Source: Clostridiales bacterium (GTDB lineage: Bacteria; Bacillota; Clostridia; Oscillospirales; CAG-382). From it: a stretch of DNA of 55,915 bases. The stretch spans positions 1 through 55,915 of the forward strand of contig QAKH01000021.1 in the NCBI GenBank assembly GCA_003343885.1, read 5' to 3'. The position numbers and the translations under genes are program-made. The notes under the pieces were generated by a model. It saw nothing but the letters and a program-made list of their open reading frames with translations. It ran no database searches and had not been told where the DNA came from. Each line of letters opens with the position of its first letter. Position 1 is the stretch's first letter. Shown piece by piece: positions 26,410 through 35,194 of the stretch.

Positions 26410-27912
26410 ATGATAAAAATAAAAACTTCAAATCCCCAAAAAATAAAAAACTTTTGGAATCACTGCCATTTTCACCCTACCGACGCCGTAGAAGATCCGT
26501 GGGGAAAGAGAATACTTGATAGAATATCTTATGACCGCAGTATTGATACGGTAAGAATTTATACAATGTTTGAAGACATAGCTTACCTTGATGGAAACGG
26601 TAAAATATGTTACGATTTTCGTCTTAACGATTTACGCCTTGACTATATGATTGAGAAGGGATTTAATCTTTTATTATCATATAATTTTATGCCGGAATGT
26701 ATCGCAAAAAATAAAAACTCTACATCAACAGTATGCAAAAATAAAACCAGATACAAGGGAAAAACCATAAATACTTCCGTTCCTTCTGATTACCTTGCGT
26801 GGGAGGAATTGTGCTTCGAGTATACCAAGCATATATTGCAAAGGTACGGTACCCAAATCGTTTCAAAGTGGTACCTCCAGTGTTTTAACGAGCCTGATAT
26901 ACCTCAGTTTTTTATGTCGGAGTTAGAAGGAAACAGCGAAAATACCTTGATTCGCCTTGCCGAGTACTGTAAACTGTACGAGGCGTTTGAAAAAGGAGTT
27001 ATGAGAGCAGGAGGAGAGAAACTTCGCATAGGCGGACCGGCACTTGCGGGCAGTATTGATTTTTTTGAAGGTTTCCTTGATTATGTTAACAAAAAAGGAT
27101 TGAAGTTAGATTTTCTGTCATTGCACAATTACGGCACAAATCCCGTGAAGCTGTCAGACGGAACCTGCCCGCTAAGCGTAAAAAACAATGTTAATAAGCA
27201 TCTCAAATATCTTGACGTCATAAGAGCCAAAGGCTTTGATAACACTGAAATAATATACGATGAATGGGGAGCAAGCACCGCAGGATTTTTCAATAGAGAT
27301 GATGCACCGGAGCTTATGTTTCGGGAAACTGAAGTTTTTTCAGCGTATTACGTAAAATTGATTTACGAATTTTTGAAATTAGACGGAAATATTTCAAAAA
27401 TGCTTATTTGTTTGTCAGGACAGCATGAAATGACGGAGGATTTTTCGGGATTTCGAAACTTCTTTACCCTCAATTTTATTGCAAAACCCATTTACAACGC
27501 ATATGTGCTTGCATCAAAACTGCATGATACTTTGATTGAGTCAGAGAGTGAAAATCAAAATGTTTCTGTTGTATCAACAAAGAATGCTAACGGAAAATAC
27601 GCCGTGTTGATGGTTTACTGCGCTGAAAATTTCGATGAAAATCTTCCGGATATCTGTGAAGACGTGAATTTTGAGGAAAATTTGGAGGGTAAAACATTAA
27701 AAATCTATCGAATTGACAAAGAAACCACTAACCCCTATCGCTTGTACGAAAAAATGAACGTAAAGCAACAAGAGCTCACGCCGCAGGACCTTGCCTTGTT
27801 GAGAAACGAGGGGAATATTAAACCTGTCAGCGTAAGTACCTTGCGCGCGCAAGAACATGTTTCTGTAAAGATGAGAGCAAACTCGGTTGTTTTGATTACC
27901 ATAGATGATTAA
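26410..27912 (+). CDS. GH39-family glycosidase (probable beta-xylosidase)
   Basis: This is a 500-residue cytoplasmic enzyme without a signal peptide. GH39 enzymes are retaining beta-xylosidases or related glycosidases. The acid/base motif FNEPD places the catalytic acid at Glu161, and the nucleophile is probably Glu285 in IIYDEWG. FSxxLHNYG-like LSLHNYG and GGPALAG are other barrel landmarks. A beta-rich C-terminal domain covers about residues 380-500. TAAGGAG precedes the ATG by about 10 bases. It follows the xylan-glucuronate genes but is separated from them by 1.2 kb of repeats, so it may have its own transcription or have arrived separately. Xylosidase activity on imported xylo-oligosaccharides is the inferred role. 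Confidence 0.82.
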   Translation: MIKIKTSNPQKIKNFWNHCHFHPTDAVEDPWGKRILDRISYDRSIDTVRIYTMFEDIAYLDGNGKICYDFRLNDLRLDYMIEKGFNLLLSYNFMPECIAKNKNSTSTVCKNKTRYKGKTINTSVPSDYLAWEELCFEYTKHILQRYGTQIVSKWYLQCFNEPDIPQFFMSELEGNSENTLIRLAEYCKLYEAFEKGVMRAGGEKLRIGGPALAGSIDFFEGFLDYVNKKGLKLDFLSLHNYGTNPVKLSDGTCPLSVKNNVNKHLKYLDVIRAKGFDNTEIIYDEWGASTAGFFNRDDAPELMFRETEVFSAYYVKLIYEFLKLDGNISKMLICLSGQHEMTEDFSGFRNFFTLNFIAKPIYNAYVLASKLHDTLIESESENQNVSVVSTKNANGKYAVLMVYCAENFDENLPDICEDVNFEENLEGKTLKIYRIDKETTNPYRLYEKMNVKQQELTPQDLALLRNEGNIKPVSVSTLRAQEHVSVKMRANSVVLITIDD

Positions 27913-27982
27913 ATATTCGTGAGTTTTTCGCAAGAATGAGCAAAGTATAATAGCACCGCTATCCGGTCAGCTCATTAAAAAA

Positions 27983-28052
27983 GGGGCATGTTGATTGCCC
28001 CAAATATAAAAAGGCAGACAGCTTCAATTATTAAAAACTGTCTGTCTTTTTT
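27983..28052 (+). terminator. Hairpin and intrinsic terminator after GH39
   Basis: GGGGCA/TGCCCC forms a first stem at 27983-28001. AAAGGCAGACAG then pairs with CTGTCTGTCTTT (one G-T pair) and is followed by a T run (28009-28052). Confidence 0.8.
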
Positions 28053-28074
28053 ATACAACACACATATTGAAGTT

Positions 28075-28181
28075 TTTTGCGCCGCTTTTTTTCAAAAAAG
28101 CGACCGAGGTCAAGGGCGAGCAGCCCTTGTCGCCCTCAGCAGAGGGCGAAATACCTTGTCCGTGCAAAAAGCGCAGGAAAC
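28075..28181. repeat. Palindrome mosaic adjoining a broken methyltransferase gene
   Basis: CGCTTTTTT-TC-AAAAAAGCG, AAGGGC-GAGCA-GCCCTT and GCCCTC-AGCA-GAGGGC stand in series. The first is the same kind of module as at 25243-25263. The mosaic joins the methyltransferase remnant at about 28181 and replaces the rest of that gene. Confidence 0.65.
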
Positions 28182-28334
28182 GGACGTAAGTCCTCGACCG
28201 CATCCTAAATCAAGCACTCTCATACCGTGACGCATTTCAACTTGTTCCAATAATTCTTCGAGTATGACAGGTGAACAAGGTCCCATCATGTTTTCTTCAA
28301 GAAATTTTTTATCAAATATTTCGTTTATTTTCAT
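28182..28334 (-). pseudogene. Truncated SAM-dependent methyltransferase
   Basis: Only the N-terminal ~51 residues remain. They begin MKINEIFDKKFLEENMMGPC, and the class I SAM-binding motif VLDLGCGRGLTS is intact. After LTS the frame runs into the palindrome mosaic and reads unrelated repeat-derived residues to a stop at 28110. The remaining ~200 residues expected of such a methyltransferase are absent on this side. The start keeps a good ribosome site (GGAG eight bases upstream), and it lies 30 bases after the rsgA stop, so it was the last gene of that operon. The function of the parent is unknown. Confidence 0.8.
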
Positions 28335-28364
28335 TTTGCTGTCTCCATGTGTCTCTATTTAAAT

Positions 28365-29300
28365 TTATTTCCATTTATTGTTTGCTTCTTTTAATTCTCT
28401 GTACAGCCTTGTATAGCTTTCATGCCTGCTTGTCTGTATTGTCCCGTCCGATACCGCTTCCACAACTCCGCAGCCGTCCTCGCAAGTATGAGTGCAGTCT
28501 GTATAACGGCACGAGCCGGCATGCTTTTTTATATCCGGAAATGAGTCAAGCAGCCCGTCTAAGGTAAGGAGGTTGAACCCAACCACGTCCACCATGCTAA
28601 ATCCCGGCGTGTCTCCTATGTATGTGTCACGGTCTATCTTAAATAACTCGGTTACACGGGTTGTATGTTTTCCGCGAGATATTTTTCTGCTTATTTCTCC
28701 GGTCTCCTGTGAGAAAGACGGGTACAGCGCATTTAACAGACTTGATTTTCCCACCCCCGAAGCCCCGGAGAAAAAATTTATCTTTCCTCTTAAAGCCTCT
28801 CTGATGCATTCAAGCTCTGAAGCGTATTTTTCGGGATGACTTGCCGACAGCGCCGCAACTTTAAATCCTGCGCCCGAATAGATATTTTCAAGTTCCCCAG
28901 CGTTTTTTATGTCGCATTTGTTGATAACCAAGTAAACGTCTATTCCGTTAAATTCTGCTATTGCGGTAAGCTTGTCAATAATAAACAAATCAGGATCCGG
29001 ATGTGCCGCAGCGCATACGAGCACAAGCATGTCAATATTTGCAGCAGCAGGCCTTATGAGGGAATTTTTCCTTTCGCATATTTCAACAATAAATCCGGTG
29101 GTTTCATCTACATTGCGGAATTTTACTATGTCACCGGTCAAAGGAGTAACTTTTTCCCTGCGAAATGCGCCCTTTGCTCTGCACTCGTATATCCGTCCGT
29201 CATTATCAAACGCCTCAACGCTGTAAAGACCGCCGGTGCTTTTGATTATCCTGCCTTTTGTAAATTCATTTTCTTGAAGTACCGTTGTTTCTTCGTTCAA
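28365..29300 (-). CDS. rsgA: Ribosome small-subunit-dependent GTPase A
   Basis: RsgA is a circularly permuted GTPase that checks late 30S ribosome assembly. The 311-residue protein shows an N-terminal OB-fold (~15-75), the G4-like NKCD motif near residue 125, the P-loop GASGVGKSSLLN near residue 178, DTPGF of G3 near residue 228, and a C-terminal zinc-type Cys/His cluster (CRYTDCTHTCEDGC). The start is a TTG codon; no nearer in-frame ATG fits. It lies downstream of the PASTA kinase gene, a common clostridial order. Confidence 0.95.
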   Translation of the reverse strand: MNEETTVLQENEFTKGRIIKSTGGLYSVEAFDNDGRIYECRAKGAFRREKVTPLTGDIVKFRNVDETTGFIVEICERKNSLIRPAAANIDMLVLVCAAAHPDPDLFIIDKLTAIAEFNGIDVYLVINKCDIKNAGELENIYSGAGFKVAALSASHPEKYASELECIREALRGKINFFSGASGVGKSSLLNALYPSFSQETGEISRKISRGKHTTRVTELFKIDRDTYIGDTPGFSMVDVVGFNLLTLDGLLDSFPDIKKHAGSCRYTDCTHTCEDGCGVVEAVSDGTIQTSRHESYTRLYRELKEANNKWK

Positions 29301-29441
29301 ATATCTGTTTCCGCCTTTCGAACAGTTTTTTTCAATGCCTTATTAAGAGTCTGTGACAGCTCCCAAGAACATACCCAAGACCGTATCTCGTATCTAAGGA
29401 CAGCCGCCGACCATCATATCATGGCGGCGGCATGGTAAATT

Positions 29442-31598
29442 TTAATCGTCAGAATTTCTCATATCAAGCAACCCGGCTATATCTTCCGCATTTTCGCTTA
29501 AAGTTTCGCCGTTATCATTTGCAGAAGAAGCTTCGTCGCTGTTATTCAGTGCATCGTCTTTCTGTTCAGACTCAGACGAATCTGCGGTGTCCGTATTTTC
29601 TGAACTATTTGTGTCTTCTGTGTCCGAAGAAGAGGGGTTCTCGGCAGCAGTGGAGTTTTCCGGAGCAGAGTTATTTTCATTGCTGTTATCGGAAGAATTT
29701 TGCGTGCCGGTTACGGAATTATCGTCAGTTATCGGTGTTTCCGGTACAACAGGAGCTTTTGAGCTTCCTATGCTAACCCAAAGATCGACAGACGTTATTC
29801 CCTGCGCTACTACTTCACCCGCTGAATGGCTTGCTTTTATAACAAGTCCTGCTCCGATTGTCTCGCTTTCCTCGTAGTATACCCTGCCAAGCGCAAGTTT
29901 TGCTGAAAGAATACTTCTCTTGGCGTCGTCAAGCTTTTTACCCTCCAGCTCGGGTACAACTGTATTGGATATTTTCTGACCTTTGCTTACATAAAGTTTA
30001 AAACCAACGTCCTCGGAAAGATTTATAAGTTCTCCGGCTGCCGGTTCTGTTCTTATGACGTAGTCTGCCGGGTATGTGTCGTGATATTCTTCTATAACTT
30101 CTATTGCTTCGGAAGGAAGTTCGCTCACAAGAAGGGCGTTAGCCTCTGTCCTAATTACTTTTTTAGCGTCGGAAACAAACATAAGCGTGCAGTCAGGCAT
30201 CTCCATTTCCTCTTCACCCATATTCACATACAGCGTAACGGGGATAAGGCGCCCGTCATCCGATTTTAACCTTATTGAATCGGCTTCGGGATCCTGTCGC
30301 ACCACAATATTTGCTCCGTAGTTTGCGTTTCTGACATAATTAACGGTTTCAGGAGTAAATCCAAGACTTTCCATGTAGGAAACGAGATCCTCGTCATATT
30401 TGCTTCCTACAAAAGAAGCAACCTTTACTTCCTTATCCTGCGTATTATTGTTGTCAACGCCTAAGAATCTGTCAACCGCAGTAGAAAAGCTGCTGCCCAA
30501 AACATCAATAACCGATGAATCTTCAGTTTCTTCCGCCGCTCCTTTAAAAAACGGCAAAACCCATACAATAACAAATATTATTCCCACTAAGGCGAAAGAG
30601 GAGGCTACGCCTGCTACTATCGGAAACATGGCTCTGCTTCCCCGCACACGTTTTTTAATGCGTGCTTTTTGTTTTTCGGAGTTTTCGTATTCGCCTTTCT
30701 TTTCTTTTACTCCCGTGGCTCCCGTGCCGGATACCTCTGTTGCAAATACCACGTCAGGGTTGTCAGTAAAATAATCAAGCGCTTTGAGCATTGCGGAAGC
30801 ATTTATAAAACGATCTTCGGGATTTTTCTGCATTGCCTTGAGGATTATCTGCTCAAGTCCGGCAGGAATCTGGGGATTTATTTCCCGTGGCGACAAGGGT
30901 TCGTTTGAAACCTGCATCATTGCTACGGCAACAGGGCTGTCCGCAATGAACGGAAGCCTTCCCGTGACCATTTCATAAAGCATTACGCCTGCCGAATATA
31001 TGTCAGTGCGGAAATCCACCTTACCTCCGCTTGCCTGCTCCGGACTTATATAGTTTACAGTGCCGATTGCCTTGTCAGTCATGGTTATCGACTCAGCGTT
31101 TGGAATTTTAGCTATTCCGAAATCGGTGACTTTTATGGTTCCGTCGGATAAAAGCATAATGTTCTGCGGTTTTATGTCGCGGTGTATTACCTGCTTTTCA
31201 TGAGCATGGGACAGCGCGCGCAAAATCTGCTTAATATAGTATACCGCTTCTTTCCAGGACAAAACGCCGATACGGTCAATGTAGTCCTTGAGAGTTATAC
31301 CGTCTATAAATTCCATGACGATATACTTTCTTTCGTCGGTAATAACTACGTCGAAAATCTTGACAATATTCTCATGATCGAGCATGGATACGGTTTTTGA
31401 CTCGTTTATAAAGCGCTTGACAGCTCTCTCGTCATCCCTGAATTCGTCGTTCAGTATTTTTATGGCAACGTCTCTGTTGTCGACAATATCGTGCGCTTTC
31501 AGCACATATGCCATTCCGCCGACGCCGACCACGTTTTCTATCCGGTATCTTTTGTCAAGTATTTTGTTTATAAGCTTTTCGTAGGAATTATTGTCCAT
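29442..31598 (-). CDS. PASTA-domain Ser/Thr protein kinase (PknB/Stk type)
   Basis: This membrane kinase senses cell-wall fragments. The start is set at the ATG at 31598 because AAAGGA lies 10 bases upstream, giving 718 residues. The cytoplasmic kinase domain spans about residues 10-265 (VGVGGMAYVLKA, catalytic HRDIKPQNIM, DFGIA). A linker rich in Lys/Arg precedes one membrane segment near 325-345 (ALVGIIFVIVWVLPFF). Three PASTA domains fill about residues 385-600. The last ~100 residues are a Ser/Asn/Glu/Asp-rich, probably disordered acidic tail, which is unusual in length for the family. The gene follows the PP2C phosphatase gene, as is typical. Confidence 0.95.
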   Translation of the reverse strand: MDNNSYEKLINKILDKRYRIENVVGVGGMAYVLKAHDIVDNRDVAIKILNDEFRDDERAVKRFINESKTVSMLDHENIVKIFDVVITDERKYIVMEFIDGITLKDYIDRIGVLSWKEAVYYIKQILRALSHAHEKQVIHRDIKPQNIMLLSDGTIKVTDFGIAKIPNAESITMTDKAIGTVNYISPEQASGGKVDFRTDIYSAGVMLYEMVTGRLPFIADSPVAVAMMQVSNEPLSPREINPQIPAGLEQIILKAMQKNPEDRFINASAMLKALDYFTDNPDVVFATEVSGTGATGVKEKKGEYENSEKQKARIKKRVRGSRAMFPIVAGVASSFALVGIIFVIVWVLPFFKGAAEETEDSSVIDVLGSSFSTAVDRFLGVDNNNTQDKEVKVASFVGSKYDEDLVSYMESLGFTPETVNYVRNANYGANIVVRQDPEADSIRLKSDDGRLIPVTLYVNMGEEEMEMPDCTLMFVSDAKKVIRTEANALLVSELPSEAIEVIEEYHDTYPADYVIRTEPAAGELINLSEDVGFKLYVSKGQKISNTVVPELEGKKLDDAKRSILSAKLALGRVYYEESETIGAGLVIKASHSAGEVVAQGITSVDLWVSIGSSKAPVVPETPITDDNSVTGTQNSSDNSNENNSAPENSTAAENPSSSDTEDTNSSENTDTADSSESEQKDDALNNSDEASSANDNGETLSENAEDIAGLLDMRNSDD

Positions 31599-31696
31599 GT
31601 AATTTGATTCCTTTCCGGCCGTACACAAAAAGAAGCTTCGGCAATATGTAAAGGCCTTTCAATTCGCTGTGTGCGTTTATTCAAAACTGCCGTACC

Positions 31697-32434
31697 TTAT
31701 TTGTGAATAACCACGGCTGTGATATTGTCTCCGCCGCCGGCGTTGTTTGCGGACTGTATATAGTCAAGCGTGAGACTTTCAATATTAGTATGTTGCAAAA
31801 ATTTCTCGTTTAATTCACTGTCACTAACATAATTTGTCAGACCGTCACTGCATATAAGAAGAGCGTCCATGCTGAAATCCATTAAGAAAAAGTCACATTC
31901 AACCGTTTCGGCAGTCCCTACGGCACGAGTGATAATGTTCTTATTGGGATGAGTGCGTGACTCGTCGGGTGTGATGGCGCCGCTGTCAACAAGTGCCTGG
32001 ACATACGAGTGGTCGTGGGAAATCTGGGCTATTTCGCCGTGTGAAAACATGTATATGCGGCTGTCTCCGACGCTTAGCGCCCAAACTTTTTTCCCGTTTG
32101 TAAGGACAGCGCATAAAGTCGTTCCCATTCCGGCAAGCTCAGGATTCTGCTCAGCTGTCTTATATACTTTTTCGTTTGCCTCCGAGAGTGCCTCACGCAT
32201 TATTCTTTCATAATCATTTTCTTTTTGCTTAACATTCTTTTCAATATAATTTTTTACATGATCCTCAAATGTTATGCACGCAGTTCTGCTTGCGGTACTG
32301 CCGCCGGCAGCGCCGCCCATTCCGTCGCACACGACAAAGAGAACGGTATCTTCCCCTTGTACTGAGGTAATGCTGAAATAGTCTTGGTTTGTCTGTCTTA
32401 CACGTCCGGTATCGGTCTGTCCGTAATATATCAT
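31697..32434 (-). CDS. PP2C-family protein phosphatase (Stp/PrpC type)
   Basis: This cytoplasmic metal-dependent phosphatase dephosphorylates targets of the neighbouring PASTA kinase. The 245-residue protein has DTGRVRQTNQDYF at its start, the metal site DGMGG near residue 37, GDSRIYMF near residue 122, SDGLTNYV near residue 194 and the C-terminal GGGDNITAVVI. The upstream leader contains a CAA/GCAACA-rich stretch. A GGAGAGG lies somewhat far (about 13 bases) from the ATG, so translation may be modest. Confidence 0.95.
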   Translation of the reverse strand: MIYYGQTDTGRVRQTNQDYFSITSVQGEDTVLFVVCDGMGGAAGGSTASRTACITFEDHVKNYIEKNVKQKENDYERIMREALSEANEKVYKTAEQNPELAGMGTTLCAVLTNGKKVWALSVGDSRIYMFSHGEIAQISHDHSYVQALVDSGAITPDESRTHPNKNIITRAVGTAETVECDFFLMDFSMDALLICSDGLTNYVSDSELNEKFLQHTNIESLTLDYIQSANNAGGGDNITAVVIHK

Positions 32435-32591
32435 TGAAGTATTCCATCCTCTCCGACTGTTGAAGCTGCGGTGCAGGTACAGTTACTGTTGTTGTTGCAG
32501 TGGCTTGTTGGTTGCTGTTGCTGTTATGGGTTACATTACGCCTGAATACGGCGGCTATCAGCTTCTGCCATGCAGGGCACGCACAGCTAAA

Positions 32592-33662
32592 CTATTTTTC
32601 CTCACCGAGTTTCGAATTTCTTCTCAATTGACCGCAGGAAGCGTTTATGTCGCTTCCGAGTCTGCGGCGAACGGTTACGGTTATGTGTGCTTTTTCAAGA
32701 ATTTTGCTGAAAGCCTCAATAGCGGCTTTCGAACTTTTGGTATAAGAACGCTCCTTTACGGAATTTAACGGTATGAGGTTTACATGACATAACATTCCCG
32801 AAAGAAGCGACACAAGTTTTGCGGCACATTCCGGCGTGTCGTTTTCTCCGTGAATCATGGAATATTCAAAGGAAATCCGGCGTCCGGTTTTTTCGGCATA
32901 GTAACGGCATGACGACATAAGCTCTTCAATATCGTATTTTCTCGCCACAGGCATAAGATGCCGTCTTGTTTCATTGTCCGGAGCGTGCAGTGACACTGAA
33001 AGCGTGATCTGAAGATTTTTGTCCGCAAGATCTCTTATTCGCTCGCAAAGTCCGCAGGTTGAAAGAGAAATGTGCCTGTGCCCTATGCAGAGTCCCTCGG
33101 GCAGATTGACAAGCCGCAAAAACTCAAGCGTGTTTTCATAGTTGTCAAGCGGCTCGCCTATTCCCATCATAACTACGTTTGAAACACGTTCCCCGGTATC
33201 CTTCGAGGCGGCGATAATTTGCCCGAGCATTTCCGAGGGCGCTAAGTTTCGTACAAGACCGCCGAGCGTTGAGGCACAGAAGGAACACCCCATGCGGCAC
33301 CCGACCTGTGTTGAAATACAAAGTGTGTTGCCGTGAATGTATCTCATGAAAACGCTTTCTACGCATTCTCCGTCATGAAGCACAAACAAATATTTTATGG
33401 TTCCGTCTATTGCGGAAACAAGCTTTGTTTTTATTTTGGGAAGCGCGATATATGTATATTCATCAAGGACAGTGCGGATTTTGGCAGGGACGTTTGTCAT
33501 ATCGTCAAACTTGTCTGCGCCCTTGTACAGCCATGAAAAAATCTGCGCCGCACGGAATTTTTCTATTTTTACTCCGCTTTGCTCCGAAAGAGCTGCAAGA
33601 TACTTTTCAAGCGTTTGAATATCCATGCCGGATATGTCTGTTTTAATCAAAAGGCGTGTCAC
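32592..33662 (-). CDS. rlmN: 23S rRNA (A2503-C2) / tRNA A37 methyltransferase RlmN
   Basis: This radical-SAM enzyme methylates C2 of A2503 in 23S rRNA and A37 in some tRNAs. The CxxxCxxC cluster is seen as GCRMGCSFC near residues 119-126. GIGEPLDNYE near residue 166 and the C-terminal methyl-carrying Cys in SDINASCGQLR are present. Length is 356 from a GTG at 33662, whose AGGAG lies only one base away. An ATG 36 bases further in (33626) lacks a clear ribosome site, so the exact start is uncertain. Confidence 0.95.
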   Translation of the reverse strand: MTRLLIKTDISGMDIQTLEKYLAALSEQSGVKIEKFRAAQIFSWLYKGADKFDDMTNVPAKIRTVLDEYTYIALPKIKTKLVSAIDGTIKYLFVLHDGECVESVFMRYIHGNTLCISTQVGCRMGCSFCASTLGGLVRNLAPSEMLGQIIAASKDTGERVSNVVMMGIGEPLDNYENTLEFLRLVNLPEGLCIGHRHISLSTCGLCERIRDLADKNLQITLSVSLHAPDNETRRHLMPVARKYDIEELMSSCRYYAEKTGRRISFEYSMIHGENDTPECAAKLVSLLSGMLCHVNLIPLNSVKERSYTKSSKAAIEAFSKILEKAHITVTVRRRLGSDINASCGQLRRNSKLGEEK

Positions 33663-33732
33663 TCTCCTGTTTTTTCTTTTGACTGTGCGTTGCTGTTCGT
33701 AACTATGCGGTTTATGCGCAAAGTTTCCGGTA

Positions 33733-35064
33733 TCACCCGTTTTTTATAAGCTTTGCTGCGAAAAATCCGTCTGTTCCGTCAACGTGCGGAAAAAATGTTT
33801 TCATGCCCTTTCCAGCTGCAATACTGTTTCCGTCAGGACTCGTATCAAGTGAAAACGACGGATTATTCTTAAGGAACGCATATACGTTGTCCTCGTTCTC
33901 GGCTTTTCTTAGTGTACAGGTGGAATATACAATAAATCCGCCCGGTTTTACGTACTTCGCACTCTGCGACAATATTTCAAGCTGAATTTCGGGCAGTCGT
34001 TCGATTTCTTCGGGACTTTTGAAACGTATGTCCGGCTTTTTTGAGATTATGCCGAGTCCTGAACACGGCACGTCGCAAAGGACCGCGTCTGCCTTGCCGA
34101 AAAGCTCTTCATCGGGTGTTCTTGCGTCACGTGAAGATGTTTTCACAGACGTAATTCCAAGCCGTTTTGTTCCGTCCTCAATAAGCGACAGCCTGTTGCG
34201 GTGTAGGTCAAACGAATATATTCTGCCTGTGTTTTTAAGCTGAACAGCGATTGCGAAAGTCTTTCCTCCGGGACAAGCACAGGTGTCTATAACTGTCGGA
34301 TCGGATTGCTTTACGCTCTCCGGGGAAATAAGCTCGGCGCATTTTGCGCTGGACTCGTCCTGAACAAAGAAATATCCTTCGTCGTATCCCGGAATTTTAT
34401 CCGCCGGAACACTTTTTCCGAGCGTTATGAGCGTTGTACTTATCTTTCGTGCGTGAAGCGACTCGTCGAACATTGAAAACAGTTCGTCTGCGCTTATTTT
34501 CAGTGTATTAACCCTTAAAGTAAGGTGCGGAGAAGTGTTTTCAAATCCATGTGCTATCTTTTCGGCGGCGCCGTTTCCGTAATCTTTTTCCCACAGCCGG
34601 CATATCCATTCCGGAATACCGCTCCTAACGCTTACCGCAGCAATTTTCTCAAGTGAATCAATGCTTTTAATAAGGCTTTCCTTGTTTCTTGCGGCGTTTC
34701 TGACTACTGCGTTTACGTACCCGGCATATGCTTTGGGACATATGTTTTTCACAAGCTCGGTTGCTTCGTTGCAGGCGGCGCTGTCAGGCACTTTGTCCAT
34801 ATAAAAAATCTGATACAGCGCCGTTTCGAGAATACATAGCACAAGCGGCTCGATTTTGGAAAAGCTTACGCTTGAAAGCTTCTCTATATAATAGTCCAAC
34901 GTCAGTTTTCTCTCGACTGTGCCGTAAAGGAGTCTTGTGTAAAAGGAACGGTCTTTGTCGGTAAAGCCGTATTTTTTTATTGCGCTGTCAAGCTCAAGAT
35001 TTACAAATCTCGAATTTTTAAACGCACTGTTGAGCGACAATACCGCCGCAAGTCTTGGCGTCAT
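33733..35064 (-). CDS. rsmB: 16S rRNA (cytosine-967-C5) methyltransferase RsmB
   Basis: RsmB methylates C967 of 16S rRNA. The 443-residue protein has an N-terminal NusB-like RNA-binding domain (~1-135, FYTRLLYGTVERKLTLDYYI) and a C-terminal SAM-dependent domain with DTCACPGGKTFA near residue 262, the catalytic CDVPCSGLG near residue 335 and YSTCTLRKAENE near residue 388. AAAGGTG precedes the ATG. A zinc peptidase gene lies upstream and rlmN downstream. Confidence 0.95.
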   Translation of the reverse strand: MTPRLAAVLSLNSAFKNSRFVNLELDSAIKKYGFTDKDRSFYTRLLYGTVERKLTLDYYIEKLSSVSFSKIEPLVLCILETALYQIFYMDKVPDSAACNEATELVKNICPKAYAGYVNAVVRNAARNKESLIKSIDSLEKIAAVSVRSGIPEWICRLWEKDYGNGAAEKIAHGFENTSPHLTLRVNTLKISADELFSMFDESLHARKISTTLITLGKSVPADKIPGYDEGYFFVQDESSAKCAELISPESVKQSDPTVIDTCACPGGKTFAIAVQLKNTGRIYSFDLHRNRLSLIEDGTKRLGITSVKTSSRDARTPDEELFGKADAVLCDVPCSGLGIISKKPDIRFKSPEEIERLPEIQLEILSQSAKYVKPGGFIVYSTCTLRKAENEDNVYAFLKNNPSFSLDTSPDGNSIAAGKGMKTFFPHVDGTDGFFAAKLIKNG

Positions 35065-35194
35065 TTTTCAAATTTCACCTTTCCGCTTTTTGTCTTAATT
35101 GCCGCACGCAGTGGATTTTTCCGTGCTGACATAAGCACGGATTTTGCTTATGCACCGTTTTTCATCGGTTTTACAAACTCAAAAGATAAAAAAG

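Noticed and set aside
28836..29438. Forward reading frame of 200 codons opposite rsgA
   Set aside because: The opposite strand encodes a complete RsgA with all GTPase motifs, and the forward frame has no ribosome site.
35120..35141. TCCGTGCT/AGCACGGA hairpin as terminator before rsmB
   Set aside because: On the minus strand, where the genes lie, it is followed by A residues rather than T, so it is not an intrinsic terminator in the relevant direction.
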